This document shows, in pieces, positions 14,365-23,918 of a DNA stretch of 64,000 nt. Source of the DNA: Diacronema lutheri (taxonomy: Eukaryota > Haptophyta > Pavlovophyceae > Pavlovales > Pavlovaceae); contig JAGTXO010000006.1 of NCBI GenBank assembly GCA_019448385.1, positions 682,001 through 746,000 on the forward strand, given 5' to 3'. Within the stretch, counting starts at the first letter, position 1. Every line of letters starts with the position of its first letter. The translations under genes and the position numbers were made by a program. Under the pieces are notes generated by a model that saw only the letters and a program-made list of their open reading frames with translations, did no database searches and had not been told where the DNA came from.

Positions 14365-14804
14365 TACTGCCCGTTGGGTCTGAGTTCGCGGACGAAGGAA
14401 TAGGAGAGACCCGCGCGCGAAAAAGCGAAAATGGCCGCGAGAGGTGCGCGCGCGCGTCGCGTCGGCCCCGCGGGAGGTGGCGCGGTGCGTGTCGCGCTAT
14501 GCGTGTCGCCGCTGCGCGTGGGGGTTCCTGACATACCCGGGAACCCCGCTCTCATAACCGCGACACGTGCAGGCGGCGCGGCCGCAGCGCCGCGAGCGGC
14601 GTCATCATCGGCGTCGGTCGCGGGCACCGGCTCTCGGTCGAGGTCATGAAGATCATCCTGTGGCGGCTATTTTCTCGGCAGGAGCGCGGTGAGGATCGCG
14701 GATGACCTCCACACATCCACCGACACGCTCACGGAGTCGATCGTCCGCGCCACCATCGAGCGGTACGAGGCCACCGGCATCGTCGATTCCCAGCCGAACA
14801 AGCC
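14365..14804 (+). repeat. Left inverted arm of the element
   Basis: 440 bp, inverted copy of 16685-17124. Outward of 14365 and 17124 the sequences differ at once, and inward of 14804 and 16685 they also differ, which fixes both limits. It holds non-coding end sequence followed by the transposase N terminus. Confidence 0.9.
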
Positions 14805-15016
14805 GTGCGCGAAGCTCATGAGCGAGCTCGACCAGGAGCTGATGCTCGCGATCATGGCGGAGCAACCGTGACTTCACTTAAGCGAGATTGCGGCCGAGCT
14901 GCAGGCCGTCACGCTCAAGGCGTTCACGCGCGAGTACATTCACTACAACCTCTGCGCCGCCGGCCTCTCGCTCAAGAAGATGCAGCGCGTCCAAGCGGCC
15001 CGCGACGAAGAAGAAC
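14689..15016 (+). pseudogene. Tc1/mariner (IS630-like) transposase, N-terminal remnant
   Basis: The frame from 14689 reads RIADDLHTSTDTLTESIVRA and then ERYEATGIVDSQPNKP, typical of the helix-turn-helix of Tc1-like transposases (Arg/Gly/Pro linker after the recognition helix). It continues as SELDQELMLAIMAEQP, meets a stop at about 14870, and resumes in frame with LHLSEIAAELQAVT and YNLCAAGLSLKKMQRVQAA, matching the second DNA-binding helix-turn-helix and the start of the catalytic domain. Homology ends near 15016, where passenger DNA begins. The upstream part (MKIILWRLFS) is one frame away. The catalytic DDE/D domain is missing. The first part is duplicated in the right arm. It is a broken fragment that cannot encode a working enzyme. 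Confidence 0.75.
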
Positions 15017-15084
15017 ACCTCGGGCATGCTGAGGAACAGCTGCGCGCGCTCGACACTGCTGTTGATGTGCTCAGCAGCCTTGAT

Positions 15085-16684
15085 TCACGCCTGCGCGGTC
15101 GCATCCCAGCCAACTTTGCACAACTCGAGCGCCTGCGCGACCTGCTGCGCGAGCGCCACGCTCTGAGCGGCCGGCATAGTGGGAGCAATGGACTGCGGCG
15201 CCGGCACGGGCGCGGAGTAGGCATCGAACGCGCCGGCCCAGCCGCCCGACGCCACGAGGCCGCCGCCACCGACCTTGCCAGGGTGCTTGGGCGGGGGCGT
15301 CACCTCGACGACAAGGTAAAGAATGCAGATGTCCAAGTCCTGCTGCGCGCCGCTCGGCGCGTAAAACCTGCGCGCCACGTCGGCATCGTCGGTGATCAGC
15401 GTCAGGCGGACGAACACTGCGGGCGCGCCGACCTCTCGCTGATGCCGATCCGGTAGAGCCGAAGGGAGTGAGGCGGCTGCGGCAGGTTGCCGTGAGTCGA
15501 GTCGTGCGTCGAGCGTAGGAGCGTGGTGAGCACGTCGCGGCTCTCGACCAGCGCGTAAAAGCCGTCGGCTGCTTGTAGACCAACGAGAGCGCGTAGCGGC
15601 GCGGAAGCGCTTGCTTCGTCATCCTCACCGTCTTCGCCGGTCGAGCGCGATTAGCGGCGCGACGCGTCTCGCGCGCCGGGCCGGCGCGCCGACACATCGC
15701 TCGTCTCCGCCGTGCGCTCCTCAAGCTGCGCGGCTTTGATCTCCGCCGCCTTTGCGGCCGCCTCGTCCTTGTTGGCGCGCGTCTCAGCCGACCGGGCCTG
15801 CGCTTGCGCCTTCTCCCCGAGCGCAGGCGCAAAGTGCACCTTGTTCTCCTCTGCGTGCGCGCGGCCTCCGACTTGGCGAGCTCCGCGGCCTCCGCGCTAT
15901 ACTGAAGAGGAGCTTGGCCCTTTTTAAAGCTTGCACGCGAGTGATCGCATCGTTGTCCCCCGAGTTGGCGCCCAGCTTGACGCACAATGGCTCGCCCGGC
16001 TTGAGGGCATCAACGTAGAGGGCATCAACGTACGCGTCAAAGGACACGAGGTACACGCGCAGCGTCTCCAAAGGATTCCCCTCCTCCTCGGAGTCGTCCG
16101 CCACGACTTGAGCGAATCCTGCGCGGGCACCGCCGCAAGCCCACGCGCCGGCTCGTGCTCGTCCGGCTCGTGCTCGTCCGGCTCGGCCGCCGGCAGCGCG
16201 CTCGAGCTACCGGCCTTCGCGCCGGCCCCCCCGCCGGCGAGGGCGCGCACTGGAGCCGCTTTCTCGGGCGGCTTCGTTGCGCCAGCGCTGGGCTTGCGAG
16301 ACGAGCGCTGCGGCAGCGCGCCAATTGTTGTAGGCGAGTACATGGTAACCCTCGGCACGCGGGGTCGCGCGCCAGCCGGCGCCGAGGTCTCGCGCGCGCG
16401 ATTGGCCTCGTCTTGGTCGGCCTTGCGCTTCGCTCGCGTCATCTTGTCGGCTATCGCCTTGTCCAACGGACCGGCGCGCGCGACCTTGACGCGACCAACG
16501 CCAACGCGCGCGCCGGCGTCCGCGTCCAAGCGGAGGGCCGCGAGCGCGCCTGCGCCGGCCGGCGGGCCGGGCGCGGCGGATGTCGCAGCTGCGGCGGCGG
16601 GGTCCTGGCCATCTTGGGAACCCGGGGCCGGCACGGCGACACCGTCCGCGACGCCGCCGTCCGCTGCCGGCTCACCGAGCGTGT
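15085..16684 (-). pseudogene. Passenger DNA: decayed gene-like sequence of unknown family
   Basis: The minus strand between the arms holds several protein-like stretches in different frames. In order they are: an Ala/Pro-rich part with KMTRAKRKADQDEANRARE and a repeated DEHEP; NPLETLRVYLVSFDAYVDAL with KPGEPLCVKLGANSGDNDAI (in 15784-16104); a charged coiled-coil KAQAQARSAETRANKDEAAA (15651-15839); VESRDVLTTLLRSTHDSTHG; and a last piece reading RLTLITDDADVARRFYAPSG with QDLDICILYLVVEV, stop at 15085. The frame changes and a 12-bp tandem duplication near 16010-16030 suggest a non-functional copy of part of a host gene, possibly with introns. I do not recognise the family. It resembles gene capture by Pack-type DNA elements, but the parent gene is not in this window. 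Confidence 0.5.
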
Positions 16685-17124
16685 GGCTTGTTCGGCTGGG
16701 AATCGACGATGCCGGTGGCCTCGTACCGCTCGATGGTGGCGCGGACGATCGACTCCGTGAGCGTGTCGGTGGATGTGTGGAGGTCATCCGCGATCCTCAC
16801 CGCGCTCCTGCCGAGAAAATAGCCGCCACAGGATGATCTTCATGACCTCGACCGAGAGCCGGTGCCCGCGACCGACGCCGATGATGACGCCGCTCGCGGC
16901 GCTGCGGCCGCGCCGCCTGCACGTGTCGCGGTTATGAGAGCGGGGTTCCCGGGTATGTCAGGAACCCCCACGCGCAGCGGCGACACGCATAGCGCGACAC
17001 GCACCGCGCCACCTCCCGCGGGGCCGACGCGACGCGCGCGCGCACCTCTCGCGGCCATTTTCGCTTTTTCGCGCGCGGGTCTCTCCTATTCCTTCGTCCG
17101 CGAACTCAGACCCAACGGGCAGTA
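16685..17124 (-). repeat. Right inverted arm of the element
   Basis: 440 bp, inverted copy of 14365-14804. The same short frames appear in both arms in opposite orientation. The VPS18 stop codon lies about 100 bp beyond its outer end. Confidence 0.9.
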
Positions 17125-17226
17125 CGCTTCTCACGATGGAGTCTCCCCTATCCGCCTTCCCGGAGGCGGGTGCGGGTGGATCGACCGAGACAACCCCCGC
17201 GGGACCTCTTCGCCCTTGCGAGCGGG

Positions 17227-20200
17227 CTACTCTAAGCGCCACAGCTCCGCCTCTCGCCGGTCCGCCTCCAGCCGCAGGTCGATGAGCGGCGTGCACACCG
17301 ACTCGATCATCGCGTCGCCGCATAGCACGCATTCCGCCTCCTCGTCGCCCGCGGGCAGCGGAAGCGCGCCCGCGCGCAGCTCGGCGAGGCGCGCGCGCGC
17401 CGCGCCGCGCAGGAACGCGTGGCCGCACGCGAAGAGCAGCACGTCGCCCGCACGCACCGCCGCCGGGTCGAGCAGCACGCCGCTCACCGCGCACCGCTGG
17501 CGCGGGCGAAGCGCGGCGACGAGCGAGCTATGCCTGAGGAGCTCCTCGCGCGCGAGCTCGGCCGCGCGCGCCGCCTCCTCGGTCGAGCGGCGCAGCGCGG
17601 CGATGGCCGCCGCGTAGCCGTCGAGCGAGCGGCAGATGGGCTCCTGAGGCATGCACACACGGGGACGGCGCATGCACACGGGGCGGCGAGGTGGCGCGAA
17701 GGCGCGCAGCGTTGCGAAATCAGAGGACGCGCCGCTCGGGGCGAGGCGAGCGCGTGGCGAAGCGGCGAGGCCCACCGTGCGCTCCGCGCGCGCTCGGCCC
17801 GCTCGCGCTCGCGCGCACGCTCGACGCGCGCGGCGCGCGCCGCCGTGCGCCGCCACGCCGCTTTTTGATTGTGTGCGTGTGTTTCCCCACGGGGGGGTGC
17901 AGGACTCACCCGGAGAAGCTGTATCTCAGCGCTGTCCGGGAGGAGCGGCAGCAGCGCGTCGAGCGAGAGGTCGCCACGCGCCTCGTCGAGCAGCGCAAGC
18001 GCGGCGGGCACGCCCGCGTCGCCGCCTGCAAGCATGTGCCGCGCAATCTGCAGCCATAGTTGCATGCGCGCCGGCCGGTCGGGCGCGCGCCGCGCGACGT
18101 CCCTGGCGAGGTCGAGGTCGACGAGCGAGAGCGCGGCGCGCAGCGCGTCCGACCACAAGCCAAGCTCGAGGAGGATATGCGCGCACGCCCTCGGCAGACC
18201 CATTGCTCGACACATTCGAAGTGCGTACTGGAGGTCGACTGAAGGAGGCGGCGCGCCGTCTGTGCTGCTACCAAGGCTGCTGCCGGCGCGCGCCTTGCGC
18301 GCCAGCTGCCCGGTGACGAGGCGCACAATCTTGCCCTCGTCGCGCGCGTACGCGAGCAGCAGCAGCAGCGCGCCGTGCACCGCCGGGCTGGCGCACCACA
18401 ACTCGCGCACCGCGTACTCGAGGTAGCGCGCGCACGCGGCGCGGATGACCGCGGGCGGCGCGGTCAAGGCGGCGCCGGGCGGCGCGGCCGCTCCACCGTC
18501 GTGCGCGCTCGGCGCATCGGGCCCGCCCTCGCCGCCGGGCACCGCCGCCGCGCGCGCCGGGCTCGGCGCGCTCGGGAGGAAATCGGCAATGACGGGTAGT
18601 AACCGTATTGCATCGAGCGGAGGTGAGTCCACGCCCGTCCACAGTTGGACGGTCTCGTCAGGCGCGGCGCGCAGCAGCGCGTGCGCGTGCCGGTAGTGCA
18701 GCGGCGCGTGCGCGGCGGCGCGCAGCTGCGCGAGCGCGCCGAGCGCGCCGCGCACGTCGCCCGCATGCAGAAGGTTCTGGATTCGCCAGTCATGGTCGCC
18801 AGTGAGGGATGCAAAGTGCGCTAGATGCTCCAAAGCGCCGTGCGTGGCGAGGAGCTCCTGCGTCGTGGCCACGTCGAGCGAGGGCAGATGCTCGGTCAAG
18901 AAGGCCGAGAGCTCGCGCGCCGCGCTCGCGTGCAGCTCGTGCGCGGACACCACCTCCGCGGTCGAAGCATCCGTCTCGCCGCCGCCGTCGCCGCGCGCGC
19001 GCAGCGCGGCGCGCGCGCGCGCGGCGCCAAGGTGCGTGGCGGCGCGGTCGAGATGGGCGAGCATCAGCTCGACGGCCCACGAGCAGAGCAAGGTCAGCTG
19101 CGTCTTGGCCGAATTCTGCGCACGCGGCCCAGACGCGCGCCGCGCGCGCACATTGCCCGCCGTGAGCACTGCCAGCGCGCGCGCGCGTGCACACGCGCCA
19201 TAGGCGCGGGGGAGCCCCCCGCCGCCATGCTGAAAACGCGTTGCCTTGGCCCGCGTCGCTCACGCCCGGACCGCGCCGCTCACGCGGCTTGAGCGCTTGA
19301 GTCAAGGCGGCGCGCGCGCGCGCGCGCGCGCGAGCGCACACCGGAATGCGGTCGATCCGGTGCGAGAGGAAGGTGAGGAGGGCGCGCTCCGGACTGTCCG
19401 GCTGCGCCCAGCGAGGCGCGTCGGCGGTGGCGCGTCGTTCGGAAGCGGCGGGCTCGGGCCCGGCGGCGGAGGCCTCGGCGCCGCTCGCGCGCTGCGCGCC
19501 TTCTCCGCCGTGCAGCAACTTGAGCGCGATCTGCTCAAAAGGGCGAGCGCTATTGAGTCGCGCGTAGTAGATCGCCGCTACGTGCAGCTGGCCGAGCGCC
19601 GCGGCTGCGTCCGCACGCGCGGCCGTCACCACCTCGCGCTGCTCGTCCGTGCGGCAGTGCGCGAGCGCGAGCGCAAAGTCTGCGCAAGCGAGGTGATGCA
19701 GCCACACCTGCGCGCCTTCTGCACGCACGCGCAGCGCAAAGCTGAGCGGGGAGGGGGGTGGTGTGTGTGTGTGGGGGGGGGGGGGGGGGGGGGGGGGGGG
19801 GTCAAGAGAGGGGGGGCGGGGGCAGCGGTGCCAACGATGCATCGCGCGCGGAAGTGGTGGGCGCCGGTCCGGCATGCGGCGCACGATGGCGACTGGCAGC
19901 CGCAAGCGAGGGCGGGTGCTTCTCGCGCTCGAGAGCCCAGCCGCAGCGCGGCGCGCTCGCGGCCGTTACACGCGCGCGCGCGGCCGTTACACGCGCGCGC
20001 GCGCGGCCGTTACACGCGCGCGCGCGGCCGTTACACACGCGCGCGCGCGGCCGTTACACGCGCGCGCGCTATAACGACGCCCACAGCGGCGCAGCGCACG
20101 GACGCATGCAGCGCGCGGTGCGCGCGCACACGCAGGAGCCGGTCGCCACGAAGCGCATGCCACGCGCTCGATCAAAGGCCATCGCCGCAAAAGCGGCGGC

Positions 20201-21706
20201 CGCGGCGCGCTCGGCGTCAAAGCTCTCGCACGCCGCGACTTCGTCAGAAAGCGCCGACAGTGCACGCAATTCGAAGCGGTGCAGCGCAAGCAGGTGAAAC
20301 TCCGACCTGCCAATCGCAATCGGCCGCGCGCCGACGAGCGTATCGCCGACCGCGCCGCCGACCGCGCCGCCCGCCGCGCCGCCCGCCGCGCCGCCCGCCG
20401 CGCCCAATTCAGCGGCCACGAGCAGGCCTCGCCGCCTCTCTGCCTGTAACGACAGCGCACGGCCTGCACCGCCGCCGGCATGTCTCGTGCTCGCGACGAG
20501 CTCGGGAGGGATCAGCCGCGCGTCCGTCGTGAGGTCCCATCCAACGGCGCGCGCCCCGCCGCCGCCCGCGCCGCCCGCGCCCGGCGGGCCGCCCGCCGCG
20601 GCCGCAAGCGGCGTGGGCGTGAGGCTCGCGTGCAAGACGCCCGCATGGCTCGCCCACGCGAGCGCCTGCGCGCGCGCGCCGGGCGGGCCAAAGAGCTCGA
20701 GGCGCGAGTGATCCAAGCGGTCGGCTATGCCGCGCACAGGCGCCGTCACCTCCACGACGAGCCGGCCGCGCTCCGCGCCGACCGCCGCAGCGCCCGCCGC
20801 GCCGGCGCTGGTGCCGGCCGCGCTTGGGCCGCCGTCCGCGGCCGCGCTTGGGCCGCCGTCCGCGCCGCAGCCGCCGCGCGTCGTGCCGAACGCCGCCTCG
20901 AGCGTCGGTCCGCTGAAGGCGAGCAGTCGGCTCGGCGTTGCGACGAGCACAAGTAGGCTCGGCGCGAGCGTAACGGTCATTGGTGGCGTGGCGGGAGACG
21001 TGCAGCGCACACGGCCCCCGGGCGGCGTGCCGGCCGGTGAGGCCGGGCTCGCGCCGGCGCCGTCGATGATTGAGGCGACCGCACCGCTCGCGCCGCTCGC
21101 CACGGCGGGCAGCGCCTCGACGGCGAGCGCGCAGACGGGCTGTGCGGGCGAGAAGCTGAGCACGAGCAACACGCGCCACGACCGCTCCTTGCCCGCGTCA
21201 CTCAGCCCGAGCTCGCAGATCGAACCGGCGGCGGTGCCAAGGAGCGCATCACGCGATGACGCGACCTCGCCGAGCGCGGGCGCCGAGCCGCCCCCGCCGC
21301 CGCCCCCGCCGGTGCCGGGCGTCAGAAGCCACGCGGCGCACTCGATTGTGCTCCCGCGCGTCCTGGCGAGCCGGACCGGCGCGCGCGGCTTGCCGCCACG
21401 GGCGGAGGGAGCTGCGTGGGCAAAGCACTCGCCAAGCCGCGTCGAGACGAGCAGCAGCTGCCCACCCGGCTCGAGCGAGAGCGCGAGCGGCGCGTCGTCC
21501 TGGCGCAGGCCGAGGTCGTGCTCCTCGGCATCGGCGGCGCTCGCGCCGTGGTTGAGGCGAACGAGGCGGCCGCGCGCGGTGACGAGCGCAATCGTGCGGT
21601 TTGCCGCCGCGAGCAGAAGCACGCGGTCGTCCCCGCCGCGCAGCCGCCACACCGGCCCCTCGAGGGTAAATTCCGGGCCGTCTTCTCGAGCCACGGCGGC
21701 CGCCAT
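17227..21706 (-). CDS. VPS18: VPS18 (Pep3), RING-domain core subunit of HOPS/CORVET
   Basis: Four exons (20130-21706, 19342-19741, 17910-19115, 17227-17643) give 1199 residues with all junctions in phase. The N-terminal beta-propeller region (Pep3/Vps18 family) is in exon 1. The alpha-solenoid follows: YYARLNSARPFEQIALKLL and, after intron 2, NSAKTQLTLLCSWAVELML, which match the conserved solenoid of animal VPS18. Exon 4 begins EPICRSLDGYAAAI, a coiled coil, and ends in a RING-like domain with CAVSGVLL, LFACGHAFL and ECVLCGDAMI (about residues 1110-1175). HOPS and CORVET tether endosomes and vacuoles or lysosomes before fusion. The start is 47 bp from the divergent SDR start. Intron 1 carries repeats listed separately. 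Its 3' end borders the mobile element. Confidence 0.95.
19742..20129 (-). repeat. VPS18 intron 1: poly-G/C tract and GCGGCCGTTACA repeats
   Basis: The 388-bp intron holds a run of 29 G (19773-19801; C on the coding strand, about 30-60 nt before the acceptor) preceded by a (GT)n-like stretch. It also holds five copies of a 20-bp unit GCGGCCGTTACACGCGCGCG, at about 19959, 19980, 20005, 20026 and 20047. The alternating CG between copies could adopt Z-DNA. Nothing gene-like is seen. Confidence 0.85.
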
Positions 21707-21753
21707 CGCGCAAGTGACTCACTCGACACTGTTCGCGTCTTGCCGCGTCGTTG

Positions 21754-22663
21754 ATGGCCGCGCTGCTGCTCGCGGCAACGGCAGTCGCGGCCGCATCCGC
21801 AATGGCACCGACGCTTGGTACGGCGGTCGTCACCGGTGGAAGCCGCGGAATCGGCGCGGCGTGCAGCATGCGCCTCGCGGCGATGGGGTTTGGAGTCGTG
21901 ATCGCGTATCGCTCGGACGAGGCCGCGGCCGCGGCCGTGTGCGAGGCGATCCGCGCGACGGGCGGCCTCGCGCACGCTTGCCGCGCGGACGTGAGCGTCG
22001 AGTCGGACGTGCTCGCACTCTTCACGTTCGCGGATACGTGCTTTGACGGCGCGCCGTTGCGCGCGCTCGTCAACAACGCGGGCATTCTCGGGCCGTCGGG
22101 CGTCGACCTCGCGGCCGCGGGCGGCGTTGAGGCGCTCGCGCAGATCATGGCCATCAACGTCGGCGGACCAATGCTGTGCTGCCGCGAAGCGGAGAGACGG
22201 ATGTCAACGGCGCAGGGCGGCAGCGGTGGCAGCATCGTACAGATCTCCTCGGGCAGCGCCAACATTGGCACGCCACTCCTCTATGCCGCGAGCAAAGGTG
22301 CGCACCCTCCCCTCCTCTTCGCTGGTGTCGCCACCCTGGCTGAGGCGTCCCTCTGCCCCGTGCCTGCCCGTGGTCGTGCTCCTCGCCGCAGGCGCGCTCA
22401 ACTCGATGACCGTGGGCCTCGTTCGCCCCTTTGGCCAGGCAGGCATCCGCATCAACACGGTCTCCCCGGGCATGACACACACGGACATGGTCGACCACCT
22501 GGCCAGCTCGTTCGACATGAGCCAGGTCCCGCTCGGACGCATGGGCGCGCCCGCGGAGGTGGCCAACGCGGTCGCTTGGCTCTGCTCGGACGAGGCGAGC
22601 TACGTGGCTGGCGCCAATCTCCGCGTGTCGGGTGGCCGACCGCCGGGCACGCTCATCGGGTGA
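21754..22663 (+). CDS. Short-chain dehydrogenase/reductase (classical SDR)
   Basis: Two exons (21754-22297 and 22392-22663) make 271 residues; the GTGCGC intron is in phase at AASKG-ALNSM. The N terminus is hydrophobic (MAALLLAATAVAAASA) and may be a signal peptide or anchor. The cofactor motif VVTGGSRGIGAA (TGxxxGIG), the NNAG motif in LVNNAGILG, the catalytic Ser in QISSGSA, and YAASKG (YxxxK) are all present. RINTVSPGMTHTDM is the conserved post-catalytic PG segment. The best resemblance is to 3-oxoacyl-ACP reductase or glucose dehydrogenase-like SDRs using NADP(H). The substrate is not determinable. It shares a 47-bp divergent spacer with VPS18 and converges on the cyclin gene. Confidence 0.88.
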
Positions 22664-22710
22664 GCGCTCAACGAAAGCGCCTTTTTTACTCGCTGCATCC
22701 CACAACACAA

Positions 22711-22810
22711 CGAACGATGAAAGCACAACCGCCAGTGAAACTGACAACACATGCACACCCGCGAACGATGAAAGCACAACCGCCAGTGACAAGGCATGCA
22801 CACGCAGGTA
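22711..22810. repeat. Direct repeat of a 25-bp unit in a convergent 3' region
   Basis: The unit ACGATGAAAGCACAACCGCC (plus AGTGA) occurs twice, at about 22711 and 22767, each followed by a similar CA-rich GCATGCACAC-type stretch. It lies between the SDR stop and the cyclin stop and is AT-richer than its surroundings. It is probably 3' UTR sequence. Confidence 0.7.
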
Positions 22811-22854
22811 CTGCCGCCCGCCCGCCAAGTTGCCAAACCGTCGTTGACATTCGG

Positions 22855-23886
22855 TCAGCGGGCCGCTGGCCAGCTTGCGCGCACGGCGGGCGGTTGCTGC
22901 TGCTCGTCGCCCCACGCGCGCGCGCGCCCGCCTTGCCTCGCATGCGAGCGCTGCCACCACCAGCCCTTGCCGCCATCGTGCTGGCTCGGCTTGGCCGCCT
23001 CGCCCGCTCGCCGAGCAGCCGCCCTCGCGCGATGCCGTTCCGACGGCTCGCGCCTGCTGCGCGGTGTCGGCATGTGCGTCAACGCCACGGAAGCGTCCGA
23101 CTCGGACGAAAAAGAGCGCGCGCAGAGCGGCGCGCGCCGCGGCGCAGCGCAGGCAGCGGCCGAGCGCGCGCGGAGCGGCGCCTCGCGCACACCGTCGGCG
23201 CCGTTGGGGCGCGCGTGCGGGCGCTCGGCGCGCGCGGTGGCCGCGCCGCCCGTGGCCGCGCGGTGCGCGCCGACGGCGCCGTCCGCGTCGCCGGTGCCGG
23301 CGCGCGGGGTCGCGATGGAAGCACGCGAGGCGCAGGTTCGCGCCTCGCGCGCGCCGCCGACTGGGCTGTGCACGTCCTGCAACACGAAGAGGGGCGAATC
23401 GACGCGCGATGCCGCCGCGCCGTGGGCTGAGTCGCCGGCGGGCGCGTGTCGCGTCGGCGTCGAGGGCACGTCCATGCCTGCCGACAGTGAATCGCTCGCA
23501 GCGGACCCCCGCTCGACGTCGCTCGCCTCGAAGTCGCTCGCCTCGGCGTCGCTCGCCTCGGCGTCGGACGGACTGAGGAACTCGTCGCTCCGCGGCAGCG
23601 GCTGCGCGCGCACGCTCACCGGCATCGCGACCACGGGAGCGGCGCACGCCAACGCGCCAAAGTGCACATGACGCAATTCCACGCCCGCCACGTCGCGCGC
23701 CGAGCCGAACGCGCGCGCGCCGTTGTTGACGGCGCGCTGCTCCGCGGGCAGCGCGTCGTGCAGCGCGTACAGCGGCCACATGTGCCGGCTTGCGCGGCCG
23801 CACCACGCGCTGCCGACGTCGAGCGCGCGCGTCGGGCGCGCGCTCGCGAAGCGACGCTTTGAGGCAAGACACCTTCGCAGGGGTAA

Positions 23887-23918
<32 letters not shown>

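Larger units (their letters stand above)
14365..17124. mobile_element. Fold-back Tc1/mariner-type element with 440-bp inverted arms and passenger DNA
   Basis: The arms 14365-14804 and 16685-17124 are inverted copies of equal length that look identical by eye. The element is bounded by TA on both sides, the target duplication expected of Tc1/mariner elements, so the mobile unit may be 14367-17122, starting CTGCCCGTTGGGTCTGAG. Each arm ends internally within the start of a helix-turn-helix transposase, so both arms derive from the same (5') end of one parent element. Between them lie about 210 bp more of transposase sequence and about 1.7 kb of unrelated, decayed coding-like DNA. No catalytic DDE region is seen, so it cannot move itself. 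The near-identity of the arms suggests a young insertion or recent gene conversion. Confidence 0.85.

Noticed and set aside
15924-16787. An intact protein-coding gene on the minus strand inside the element
   Set aside because: The convincing stretches lie in different frames and a stop follows within each. It is treated as decayed passenger DNA.
14365-17124. Helitron or MITE origin of the inverted element
   Set aside because: The TA flanks and the Tc1-type helix-turn-helix transposase remnant indicate the Tc1/mariner group. Helitrons lack inverted repeats, and MITEs are shorter with no coding sequence.
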